A DNA stretch of 64,000 bases. Source: Siphonodentalium dalli. Taxonomy: Eukaryota > Mollusca > Scaphopoda > Gadilida > Siphonodentaliidae. The stretch is from positions 120,422,723 to 120,486,722 of the forward strand of contig CP136063.1 of NCBI GenBank assembly GCA_032622095.1, written 5' to 3'. A program made the translations under genes and the position numbers. The first letter of the stretch is position 1. Every line of letters starts with the position of its first letter. Shown in pieces: positions 1 through 13,300 of this stretch. The notes below the pieces were generated by a model. That model made no database searches, was not told where the DNA came from, and was given only the letters and a program-made list of their open reading frames with translations.

Positions 1-604
1 AAAAAACATGGCCGCCAGCAGCCATCTTGGATTTTACTCTTTTCATGACTAAATCCTTCGGCTCTGGCTACAGGTCCTACCTCTGGTCGGATCATTATGA
101 AATTGTTAAGGCTGTTGACATTGACATGTAGATGGGAACGAGTCATTTTGGGGTCAATCGGCCAAAAAATATGGCCACCAGTGGCCATCTTGGATTTCAA
201 AATTCAATCCATTAGCACGGGCTACAGGTCTTACTGTTCTGATCATCATGAAATTTGTCATGGATGTTAATATTGACATGTAGATGGGAATGAGTCATTT
301 TGGGGTCATTCGGCGAAAAATCATGTCCGCCAGCATTGTCTTGGATTTTACTCTTTGCATGACTAAATCCTTTGGTCAGATCATCATGAAATTTATCATG
401 AATGTTAACAATGACATGTAGATGGGAATGAGTCTTTTTGGGGTCATTCGGCAAAAAAACATAGCTGCCAGTGGCCATCTTGGATTTTACTCTTTGCATA
501 ACTAGGCCTTTCAACTTTCAACATTCCTAATCACTCCATTGACTGTAATACATGAAATTATTCCCAGTTCCAAGTTGAGCTACAGTGTCATTGACACTTT
601 CATT
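1..604 (-). mobile_element. pearl-like repeat element (family A), reverse copy
   Basis: This is the reverse complement of the element seen in full at 45803-48306 and 55562-56306. Its family-start end lies at 572-604: the TAAGTTGAGCTA-like inverted end, then GTGTCATTGACAC, then CTTTCATT. Several ~160-bp core repeats follow toward base 1; each carries the 'aagatggc.gcc' stretch and 'atgactcgttcccatctacatgtc' in antisense. The copy is cut by the window edge. ORFs in it are by-products of the repeat. Confidence 0.8.
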
Positions 605-1268
605 TTTATTGCCAACACAATTCCGTTTAATCCTTCTCAGTTTATCATTGAAAAATTGGGTCAAAGATAAATGTGGTCAGGCATAATGACTGCGAAGTCA
701 AAATTAAATTTCTAGAACTAACAATACTCACCTGACTTACATGCATACATGTGTAAAATACTTGTTTTAAACTAAATAAGACACGATATATACCGGGTGA
801 ACATGCCAATTGGCCGCGGTGTACTTGCCATTCGGCCATGGTGCCATTCGGCCATGGTGGCTGCGGTGCTCTACTGCAGTTACAAACTTTGACACTGTTG
901 CCGAGTGGCAACTACACCGTGGTGGCAGTGGACACTTGTTGTGTCAATAGGGCTATCTTTATTTTGAAAGGTTAACTTTGGAATAAAATGCCATGATTAA
1001 TCCTTTCTTTTTCCGTTCTTTAGTTCCCTTAGGAAATGTTCAGATAATAAGTTCATCAAACGGCCACCAATGAAGAGGATTCCTTCTGCAGTTGTATTAT
1101 CTGTTGTCTACTTATATCTCCGGATGAACAGTACATTGGAATAATGTATAATTTCATAACTGAGTCGGATAATGGGTTAATGGTGAAAGATTCAATCTGC
1201 ACATTACCACATTGTTTTCTGTTGTATAATGCATTGATCTAATGTAGTTGTGTTCTCTTGTTCTCTAG
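605..1268. other. Non-coding, probably intron of the Death-TIR gene
   Basis: No exon was recognised here. A short degenerate repeat of 'gccattcggccatggtg' type lies at about 800-860. A ~44-base stretch at 1022-1065 recurs at 8620-8663 within the same gene. The end (1240-1268) is a T-rich tract leading into a CTAG acceptor. Confidence 0.5.
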
Positions 1269-1343
1269 GTGATTGTTAAAAGAGTGGCTGATGAGTTAGA
1301 GTCAGAGAAAATAGGCCCACCTTCTCCAAACATATGTGCTAAG
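1269..1343 (+). CDS. Death-TIR gene, exon a (25 codons)
   Basis: Exon of 75 nt between a T-rich CTCTAG acceptor and an AAG|GTAAGA donor, phase 0 at both ends. It encodes VIVKRVADELESEK followed by IGPPSPNICAK. It is the first exon of the gene visible here. With only 25 residues its family cannot be judged alone; support comes from good splice sites and phase agreement with the next exon. Confidence 0.65.
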
Positions 1344-4300
1344 GTAAGATGACATAGAACCATCTCCTGTTTATTTTTTCTTCTCTGATGGTCATTCCCA
1401 TGACATTGTCTCTTGACTTGAGCTGGATATATACCTACTGTTATTCAATGTCTGAAAAATAGGTGTGCTTATATGAGGATAAGGCCTCTTACCTAACACT
1501 GCCTAAGCAGCCTAACATTTGAACAATGAAGGGTGAGTTTCAAACCAAGCATGTGTCTAAAATGTTTGTCATTCGGCCAAAAAAATTTAATGTTTTATTT
1601 CACAGGCTCCACCACATTGAATTTCAACCCATGCGTTGAACATTTTTATTAACATTTGAAAATAAAATTATCAAAACTCGCATTTTAAGCATTCAACGAA
1701 AACAGACAACAAAATATCTGGTGCAACTGAATATTAGTTAAGGTTGACCATAAATCAGGCCTGTTGATTGCTGAAATTCTATTTTATTTATAAAAAAAAA
1801 TAGCTCAGTTGGTGGTTGGTAAAGTAAAAAAGTCAGAATCCTAAATATGGATCTACTTGCAAGTGAACACGTGCTAGAGTACAAACAGTTTTAACCCTTT
1901 AGCGTTCAGAGAGCCCCAGAGCGCGCGGCCGCATAGCGTCCAGAAAGCCCCAGAGCGCCCGGAGTTTTTGGATTGTTTTCGGTCATAGTTTACAACAAAA
2001 ATATTGCATTATAACACAACAAAATTATCTTATTTTTAATGTAAACAATAACATAGATGTTACATTATTAATATTTATGTTTTTGTTGGGTTTTGTGGTA
2101 GATTTTGTACAATTTAATCGACATTTCATAATAAAATCGTAATAAAACAAAAAATCCGTCGTCGCGGTGCTATTTTTCAAGTCGACTAAATCAATGTACT
2201 CGCAATTGTGATCTGTGTACAGCCATCTAATATAGTTTTATTCTACAGATTTTTATTTACAAACATTATTTTTATTTCTAATAGAATATTTATTTGACTT
2301 CTTTATGTTTTTGAGCTATTAATAATATGCAACTGAATTAAAAAGACCAATATCATGATTTGACCAGCGAAGCAAATACAGTTCTGAGTCAACTCCAAGA
2401 CACCTCCGCTGTTGCAGTGTTGGTGTTACTAAGGACGCCGTGTTGTTCTAACTCTTTTGGCCCTAGAAATGTTCTCAAATAAAACTGTCATTTGATTTGA
2501 TTTTTTCCCTCATTCATCACAAGATCATATGAATAATATTTTATTTTAATACACTGAGTGAGCAATTTTGAGAATTCAATAAAGTTTTGATCGGAAAGTT
2601 CGACAACATTTTCGATTTTCTCTTCAGTTACACGTCCCAACGTCACGCCAATTCAACCCAATATTGTGGGCACGGGGATTGCCTGGATTAGTACCCAAAT
2701 AAATTATGTTGTTAAAGCGCATTGACAAATACATAATCTTGAGTATATTCTCCACACTATAATAGAAAAATACATAGGAATGGACACATGATTCAATCCA
2801 AATGGTTTATTTAAAAACCACTCCCGCCAAGAAACCCCACTGATGACGTGCGCAAAAAAATATGTACCTACAGTAAACACGTGTTGTTGGAAATTAGGGC
2901 GCACAATGGGGACTGTCATTTATCATGGCTATAACTATTACCCATTCGGTAATTCATAAATGACATTCATTGCAAATTCAAACAGAATATATCTTAGATT
3001 TAATATTAGTATCAATTGACCATTTATCGAATGTTGTCATTGATCTTATTGATCAGCTGATGACGATGAAAAAATCTAGGAACCTTGTCGACGTCATAGC
3101 AGCAATGATAAAATACTGTAGCACAAATTTATGTGCATCGGCTGTTTTGTTCTCTCGTTTGATTAATAAAATTATTATTCTGCGCGCATTGACAATTACA
3201 TAATCTTGAGTATATTCTCCACAATGTAATCTAAAAATACAAAGGAATGGACACACGATTCAATCCAAATGGTTTATTTAAAAAACACTCACGCCAAGAA
3301 ACGCCCACTGATAACGAGCGCAGAAATTTGTACCTGCGAACACGTGGTGTTGGAATGTGGGGCGCACAATGGGGCTGACATTTATCATGGCTATAACTAT
3401 TAGCCATTCGGTAATAATTAAATGACATTCATTGCAAATTCAAACATAATATATCTTAGATTTAGTGTTAGTATCAATTGACCATTTATCGAGTGTTGCC
3501 ATTGAACTTATTGATCAGCCGATGACGATGAAAACATCTCGGAACCTTGCCGACGTCAGCGCAACAATGATAAAATACTGTATAGCACAAATGTGCATCG
3601 ATCGGCCGTTTTGTTCTCTCGTTTGATTAATACAATTATTATTCTCCGCGCATTAACACTGCCAAATACTCAAGTAAATTGGCCATATCATGATGTGAAA
3701 AATCAAAGAAATGACATTGTGTAACATTAGTTACTTTTATTTGAACACAAGAGTTCACGAGACAAACGCGGCTATTTTTAAATTGAAAATGCGCAAATCA
3801 ATTCCGAATCGTGCTGCATTTACCACGAATTACTCAAGTTATCGGCACTGTCTTGTCATTTTATATTGAATATGATTGCTCAAAATTTCACTAAGAGAAA
3901 GCACTTTTCTCAATCGTAAGATACAATGTAGGCACGAAAGAATTGTTTAATTTATTAATTGGTCAAGATATGTGCGGTGTGAATGTATTGACTGCAATGT
4001 CAAGGTCAAAAACCGGTGCGCCAAATTGAAGTAAACAAAAAAACACGTGCATTGTAATCGATGGCACAATGTTGACTAGTTTGGACTAATAATGCAGTCA
4101 ATTGTAACTGAATTTACACGTAACTATCCAAGAGTTGATAGGCCACTTGATGATTTATTTTAAGTTTCATTTCACCACGTAGCCATTGCTTAAAACATTA
4201 ATAAATCACCCAATTTCGTGATATGGTTTTCCGACAGAGAAATTGAAACTGAAAGTCACATTGATCTGTTGTTAAAACAAAACTTACCTTTTGTTTGTTT

Positions 4301-7300
4301 ATTACATTTATTGTTATAAAATATAAATATAAAACCTACTAAATATTCACCATACTATCATGCTTGGGGAGGGGGATTCACAACTCTGAAAAAACATTTA
4401 CTCCCAGTCGATCCCCATCCATACAGATGAACATAATTTCATAAATCAAGAGCCACATAACATTTAGTAATAATACATGTTTTTCCCCAAAAACTTTGAC
4501 GTCACCAGAAAGTTCTGTTGGCTGGAGATAATGACGTTAGTCATATTACTGTTGGGTAAAGGGTTAAAGAGTGTATAGATCCAAATGTACGAACAAAAGT
4601 CCCTTTGAACCCTTTCTATTTGAAGCTTCTGAGTTTCAATAGTATCTTTTACCAACATTTATGGGGATCAACTGTTATATTATATCAAAAGAAATGATCC
4701 GCTTCCTAGTTTTAATATTTTTTATTGATCAGAAGCAGGAAACATGTAATTAGTATCGACAAAGTCTCTCTTTGTCTCTGTTGGTTTGCCACGCGCACTG
4801 TGAATAGTTGACATTCAGTATGGAGATTTTTTTTTTAAATAGTTTGCAGACAAAGTAACTTTTTCGCATTTCATGACTATTTGAGTTTATATGATGAAAT
4901 CATGCAGTGATTAGACTGCATACTATTTTTCAGTAAAATGCGCAGGTCCTGAATTTTCTTAAAGGGACGGCCGGCCTTCGTTGTAGGTTATAATTTAGAA
5001 ATAACATTTATGAAATTATGATAATTTCCTCAAGAATATACTAATAGTATAGCATAATGATAATATGAATGCGATATTATTCACAAAACAATCTTTGTGT
5101 CAAGGGAAAATACAGGGCGAGTGTTGTTTAGTTTCTCACAAAAAGTGCAGTAAATTGTTTATAAGCAGTCACGATATTGCGTCATTTCCTTATTTAGATT
5201 TGCATGCATTATTCATCGGTTGTAAAACCCATAATTTGGTGCGTCTACAACTACAATACTATCATAGTATATTCCTCATTAGGTATGTATTACCATATAC
5301 AGGTTAGGAGAAAATACTAACTGGATTAAAAATATTCATCTCTATGCAAGAACAATTATATTATGTACACGTTTTCTCTCTGATCATTTCCCAATCATGA
5401 AGTAACCACAGCACAATGGAACATTTTCATTGGAAGATCAGGTCGTTCCGAGTGTTTGTCTATAAACAAATGGTTCTGTAACATTTTTGATGTTTGTTTA
5501 TATAACAAAGCTTACAAATGTGACCAAGGCAGGCAATGTACGCGATATTAATGATTGGTAGAAGAACAATATCTGCCTAATATAATATTCTTTCTGTTTA
5601 TGGTGGTTTTAGTGGATGTGACTTTTTTAACAGCTATACCCACCACAAAATCTGAAATATTGATATAATAGAATGGAAAAAGTGTTCGTTGATTCTAATA
5701 TCGCCAACAGGAAATACTGCTGGACATGGGGCTGATTCCATTCATTACGCTAGGCTGGAATGGCAAAGACAAATGAGTAAAAATATATGGTATTCACAAT
5801 GAAACTAACGAGAATTATGATTTAAATACTGAACAAGCAAAAATACCTAATTTTAGAACAACCTTGGCACTAAGTATCTAAAACTTTGGATAAATAATTT
5901 TAACTTTCTTCCAACTGAATTAGATATTTCTGAGCCATATATTATATATACTTGACAAATTATAACAAAATAAATTAATTTAATCCATATCATAAATATT
6001 TTTCATGTGTTTTCTCAGTTGAGAACCGATCTTCGCACGGAAAGTGACATCACAATACAATACGCCGCAGTTACACCACCACAGCTGTAGGTTTATCAAG
6101 CGCAGCCCAGCGTATTTACGCCTCATCATTCCATTCATTGCCGAATCAAATTTCATTGCCCATTCCTTCCCATCATAATGAATGGAATCCTCCAAAGGAA
6201 TGAATAGGCTATGTAATCTGCTAATCGTGCTTGTACCAATACAAACTACAGAAAAAAATACAACTTGAGACAATGTTTGGGCTCCATGTTGATGGCTACT
6301 TAATTTTGGTATAAATTACAAATGAAGTTTCCTTGGAAATAGACTAAAATAAATTGGTTACAGACAATACAATGTTTGCCAGAATCAAATGTTACAGACA
6401 ATACAATGTTTGCCAACGTGCAATGTAGGCATTAGATTGTATTTCTGTCTGGAAATAAAACTTAAAATTAAAACCCGCCCATTCGCACTGATTTGAAAAA
6501 AAACATTTTTTTTTTGGCCTTGTAGTAACGTAAATTTTATGTTGTAAGATAAAATAGGACCTGATCCTCCTAAATGTTTTAAGTCCAAATAAATCGCTCC
6601 CCCTTAAATTTAGTAAAGTAAGAGAGAAAAATATTTTCACCTAACATAGATGAGGTAAGTGGAAGCGCATTCACTTTCTAACATAATGTGCTAATATAGG
6701 CATAAATAGGGCCTTTACAAAATTATTTGTGTACTTTTGAGTGCTGAGCACAAAATATGTTGACTTGTAAGATATTACTGCTTTATTTTAAAATATTATC
6801 TACAAATTTCAGCAGTTCATTTTTAATAGCTTTAATTTTCGGCATTATATGCGCATTGTCTTAATAAATGAACATCTTTAAAAAAAACTTGGAAAATTAC
6901 CAAGAAATTAATTTACCAAGAAATTACCTTGAATTTCACAATAGAGGCCTCATGGGAACCAGGTAATTAATGCATAATGTTACTAGTATTTCTATACAAA
7001 ATCACTGATTATTCTCATATTTATATTTTCTTCAGGTGCGGAATATTCTCGAATCAATATTATCTGACCTACGAGAGCTGTGGATGAAGAGACTGTCATA
7101 TAAGTCATGTTTTGCATGTCCATGTGGGCTTTCATGCAAACTCCATAAAGAATCTAACTGCGCCATTGATACATGTGTTCACTTCCTTGATATGGATGAA
7201 TGTCTCTCCAATAAGGTAATTTTTCTAGTTCTTAAAGGGAGACTGTTCCTAAACAGCCATTGTATAAGCCATCTCCTATGTTATTCAACATGAAATATAC

Positions 7301-10300
7301 AACAAATGAATTAATTTGAGTCATGGATGAGTGAAAATTAGACTAATGTACTCTATGAACGATGTAAAACAACATGGTTATTCTAATGAAAATGTGTAAA
7401 TGGCTTAAGTCTTTGTCCCATAAATGGGAGGTGCAAAGAAATTGGATGTATCAGCGAGCCACACTACTCAACGGCATGTCATATATACTTTTAGGAAGGG
7501 TTAAAGCAACTTCTATATCTTCAAGCCTCAAATTAAGCCAAGCAGTCTCTTGGAGAGGGGAATGAAATAGGCTGATAAATTTATGAAATACTTATATATA
7601 GACTTCTGATGCCTCAGAACGGCTTATGTACTGAATATATAGAAATTTATAACTGCTTTCATCACTCCACAATGAATGAGACAACCGGACTCTTGTTTTC
7701 TCACTCTGGCCATATTTTCTAACAATTCGATAAAAGCAACAAATGCTACATTAATCTGAACAATATGAGTTGCTATTAGTTTATAGTATTATATGTAATG
7801 CATTCATATATCACCCCACAGGATTATTACAGTGCTGTAATTTGGCATCACATTTGATGCCTTTACTTGGCGTGATGAACATTCCCTCAAAATAACTGAA
7901 TAAAAATCATATGTCTTCTGCACTTGTATTATCAAAACACCCCTTCAAATGAATATTAAGCCTTTCCATTGTGTGCTTTTATAACTCTTGTGAAAGGATT
8001 AACTGAATTAGTCTTATTTGTGACCTAATAAGCAAATACAATCTTCGATTCTGACAAGCTGTTCTTGGTAAATTGTATTTGCTTGAGTCACTCATGACAT
8101 ATCTCTCATTCATTAAAAACAGACACAGATTTAATAATTGACCTCTAATGACATACCATCTCGATGACAATTCATTCAAAGTATTCCATGTTTTAATCAC
8201 TAGAAAGATTTTGTGATCTATGAGCAGGGTTTCCTCTAGAGGGGCAGTGGGTCCTTTTCCCCTAGCTCATATTTTCCCTCCAACTCATTCCCTTACCCGA
8301 TCCAGATTAATGCCTGCTATAAGGAAGATGGAACATACAGTATATGTTAGGAAGATTTAAATTGTGATTTATAAGGAAGACAAGTTGTGAACTATTTGTT
8401 TACAGATTGTTTGCTGTGAGCACAGGAGGGTGAAGACAGACAGGATGAGAAAATGCTTCCCAGAAATATCTAATCAAGGTGAGAAACATTCTTTCCATTC
8501 CAGGACTTTTAGGGATTACATTATTATCTGCTCACCCAGCCGGTACAAACAGAAAATCATTTATGTACATTCACATGGCTTAATAATAACCATTTCTATA
8601 ATAATTACTCATTGATGAGTAGTTCCCTTAGGAAATGTTAAGATAATAAGTTCAACAAACGTTTGTTGAAATTATTATCTGAAAATTTCCCACCAATGAA
8701 TATTAATCCATCTGCTCTTGTATTTTTGGTTTTTCTGTCTGTCTCATCTTCTTTTATTACCTGAACACCCCTCCACATGAATAATGTGTACACTTCTAGT
8801 GATTTCTATATCTTCAAGCCTCAAATGAAGCCATGCAGTCTCTTGGAGAGGGGATCGAAATAGGCTGATAAATTTATGAAATACTTATATATAGACTTCT
8901 GATGCCTCAGAACAGCTTACATACTGAAGTCATTGAAATTTATAACTGCTTTTAGCACTCTAAAATTATAACAACGGACCCTTGTTTTCTCGCTGTGGCA
9001 ATATTTTCTATCACTTCGATGTGATTATTAAAGCAAACAAGTACTACATTTAATCTGAACAATATGAGTTGCTTTTAGTTTATAGTATTATGTGTACTGC
9101 ATTGGAAATAATTATAATCTTCTTTTTTCTTTCTCACATTATAGCATTTAGTGAGCCTGTGCTGGATATTGATAAACTTGACTCTGTTCGGGGTAACATT
9201 GAAAAACACTGTCCAAACCTGCCAAGCTGGATAAAGACAGCAGCGAAGCTACTCAACAACGGTGATGAAGACAAAGATTGGGTGGCTTTAGCTAAGCTCA
9301 TGGGTAAGTCAACAGTTTGGAGATAACTATACTGGGTTGAGTTGAACATTACAGGATTCAAGAATGAAAGTAGTTTACCTTGTCCGCAAATATCCAATTC
9401 TAACACATTATGGTTATCTCTATTGTAATTCAATTGCCAAATAATTTTAAAAACACTGTTTTTATCGGCTCCCCATGCTGTGAATGGAGATCTCTTTTTC
9501 CAGTGCATCAAATCTATGTGGTACATTCCATGTGATTACTGAGTTTCAAAATAACTTCCTGTTAATAATGTGCATGCGTTTCATGAAATCATCATCCAAC
9601 AATCCACCGGCATCAAATCCGTGTTTACATTCTACTTCTCAACTTTCTGGAGAAATATAGTAAAAATATTCTAAATGAGGCCATGGTTGAGCTCAGTTAT
9701 CAATCACTTACATCAAAATTTCTGAATGTCAATCTCAAGACACCGTAGACGACTGTATCTGTAGACAACAGTATATGGGTGCTTTCACTAGTCTGACTTC
9801 TAGATGCGCCATGATGTAGCTATGGGTGAATTGACAATAGCCACATGCTCCATTCAAAATATGTTCACCATCAATGGGCGAAGGTGAGGAATACAAAACT
9901 GACGTTAGCAGTTCTCAACCAATCAGAATGCGCTTCTAGGTACAAATATTCAACTTGAATTACAATTTAAAATTATATATGGGTAACCAAGTTTCCATCG
10001 TCTTTGCCGGTAGTTAAATCACTTGCTACCGATGTCAATGATAAATGGCCAAGCCATACCTATTTGAAACCATTTAGTTGGGTTTCCTTGTTAAACTTAC
10101 CTCATAAACAATGAGATAGTATGAAATTCTACTTAATTTCTTATATCTGCTTCTACAGCATACAAACCAGCAAAGATAGAAGAACTGAATGACGACTTTC
10201 ATCCAGCATTAGCATTCCTGGCAGACTGGGTGGTATCCAGTGGTAACACACCGCTGTCTGTCGACATGCTGATGTCATACCTGGAGCAGCTCGGCAGAGA

Positions 10301-13300
10301 TGATATTCTAGAGGTCATTCACAGAGCTCAAGGTTAGAAGCAAATTTTAGGACTTACTAGTAGATTGTATTAATTGTGATGTTGGATATGCAAAATAGAA
10401 TTATTTATAAAGAAAATAGAAGGCTAAGGCAAACTAAGGCCTTGGCTCCTGTTACATCGCCATAGATGTAGGCATGCAAAACAGAATTATTTAGAAAGAA
10501 AATAGAAGGCTAAGGCAAACTCCTAAGGCATTGGCTCCGATTACATCAGCTATAATGTAGGCCTGACTCTTACATCTACAGCTTGACATCATTCTGTGTT
10601 ATTCCATGACACTGTGCAAGTAATTGTGCGCAAAATGAATTTAAAAGTATTTACATTTCAATGACTGAAGGAAAAAAAAATCGGATATTATTTAATGTTT
10701 ACTGTTTATTCGCAAAGCATATTAATAAATTCTAAAATTCATAGCATAGGCTGCCACGAATCATGTTTTTATATTCGTGTTCTAGGCTGTAAATTGTAGA
10801 CATCATAGAGTTATGTGTATGGAGATGTCATGGCCTAAATTTAACATCCATGTCCATGTAGATATAGACACTTAATTAAACTAAGCTGGCCAGGTCTGAC
10901 TTCAATACTCTGTGGATTTTATTCACACAATCGATAGATCCAAGTCATCTTCACCAAATTCCTTCAGTCATGTTTTGCAAATCATTGTTTTATTTCCAAT
11001 GAAACTTATATTCAAATAGTCAAATTTTCAGGGTGATTGTAATGGACTATTAGTAACTAATTCTATTCTACTTTTTGTGTGAAATCCACAACCTCTCTAA
11101 CAATGTCATTACAGAGTGAGAACACTAACATTTTTTTTTTTACCTTTGATGTCAATTATTCCATTGAAATGATTATCTATAATCAAGGAAAATGTAAGTA
11201 AAGGGCTACCACCTGTGACATACTTTTCAGATTAAAAAAAATTCTTCTGATGTATGTTGTCACAATACAATTGTTTGTCATGTGCCAGTGCATTTTCTTA
11301 TATGTGTGAGACTCCCATAGGGAGCCTTGCATATATAAGATAATGTACTAGGGAGCCTTGCAATCTTGCATATATAAAAAGAATGCATTGGCATATGATT
11401 TTCGCAAAATTTCAGGATGCTCCAGTCATGTCTTGACTGTCTTGTTTCTTTTACAGAATTTGAGTTGGAGGCACCAGAGATTTTCATCAGCTATCAGTGG
11501 GATTCCCAGGACGATGTGTGTAAGCTCCGGGACAGGCTCGAGAGAGCTGGCTTCTCATGTTGGATGGATATCGGTCAAATGGGAGTCGGAGACAATCTTA
11601 ATGCCAAGATTGAGGAAGGCATCAGAAATTGCAAGGTAATAAGGCTTAGTGTGACCGCAGATGCTGTGAGGTGGGGAAAATCACAGGTAGACCACCCACT
11701 GCAGGCTTATCGTAGCGATCAAGCAATGTTTGATTTTTACCAGGAAAATTGTAGCAATCACAAAACTGTTTGTCAATGTTGACGATTCAATGTGTCGAGT
11801 CAATATGATGTAGATTTCAGCGCGAAGTTTTATTGTCTATCATCCATTGCGGTACATATACAGTCTCTAAGACTAAGTGAATCAAGACTTTCTATGATAG
11901 TTTGGAAGAACACTTTTATCTTTTCGTTTCGACTGTATTTATGTTCCGTATTTTTATATGAATCGGATATGTAGTTGTAGTTGTAGATATGTAAATATGA
12001 TTGTGCTGATATTAAAATCATATCAATATATATATATCATTCTAGGTAATCCCTATATGATGCGGTCATAATTTGTCATTAGTTTATGTTCTGCCTACAT
12101 TAACTGGACCATGGAAGGTATAATAACCCATGCTTACTATGGGCAGAAAAAATTAAATTAAAACCCTCGCTCCGACATTAATTTTGTTTCAAAATTGCCT
12201 GAGAATCAAATATCTTTTTTTGTTTGGCCTTATGGTTCAAATTCAACTTCAACCTAGAGGAATGGTTTAACATCACAGCACCAGAGTGTCTGCGGGTTTG
12301 CCACTTTTCTCGACCTGCAATTTTTCCCCATCTACGATTAAACAGATGCATCCACTATCTGTGTATACATGTACAGAATGCTTGGCACTGGTCGTCTGTA
12401 TGGGGGGATCTCTCTACCATCCACTCGTGTGGTAATCACTAACCAATCAAGACAGTCAATGACTGTGGAGACGCTCACAGACTGTAAAGACTGGGGCTCA
12501 GAAGACCATAAGAGTTAGTACTTGTCAAATTCACTTAAAAACAAGTAGTTCTAAAGAGGGACGTAGCCTAGAGGGTCTCCGTTGAGCAGTGGGTGTCCAC
12601 CTTGAAATATGGTCCAGATCCCCCCCACCCCACAGTCCATAATCTGCTCCCTCCCAACTGAAGCAAGCACACTCCCAAGTTCGTAAAATTCCTTTGCACA
12701 TGTTGGAATTTTACAACTGATACCTCAAGCTTTCCTAACTGTGGCAAAGTTACAACCTCACATGCCCCCATTTTTTAATGGTGGACTGCATTCAAACAAA
12801 TTTTGATCCCAACTCTTCATAGGCCATATACACCAAATGCCATTTCTTGATTGGTCGAACCCATTTTAACAAATCTGTAACCCAGTCCCAAGTAACACAA
12901 GGACCCTCCATACTAGTTACTACATATAAGCTAAATAGGCCTGGTGGGTCTCGAGGAGGAGCCACTTTAGAATTACTACGGGGAAAGAGTTATGTCCCTG
13001 GTCCCACCCCTATTTGACCTGGTGAACCCATTTCAAGAAATCTGAATCCCAGTCACCCAAGGACTCTATATACCAAAATGTATGCTAAATATGCCAAATG
13101 GTTCTGGAGAAGATGTTTTAAAAATAACTAATGAGGGAAAGAATTATGTCCGTGACTCAGACCCTATTTGACCCAGTGATCCAGTTCTGAATCAAATCTG
13201 AATCCTTGTCACCCATACCAAATATAAGCTGAATAGGCCTGATGGATCTTGATAGGAAGACATATTAAGAATTACAATGGATGGACAAGTTATGTCCCTG

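Larger units (their letters stand above)
1344..7035 (+). other. Large intron of the Death-TIR gene
   Basis: A 5.7-kb AT-rich intron with no recognised exon. It holds a piggyBac-like element end at 1891, a ~465-bp tandem duplication at 2717-3647 and ordinary AT-rich sequence from 3660 to 7035. Small ORFs at 2970, 5065, 5980 and 6392 have no supporting splice context or recognisable sequence. Confidence 0.6.

Noticed and set aside
9134-9526. 130-codon minus-strand ORF
   Set aside because: It is antisense to the Death-domain exon (9145-9303), which has clear splice sites and domain motifs on the plus strand.
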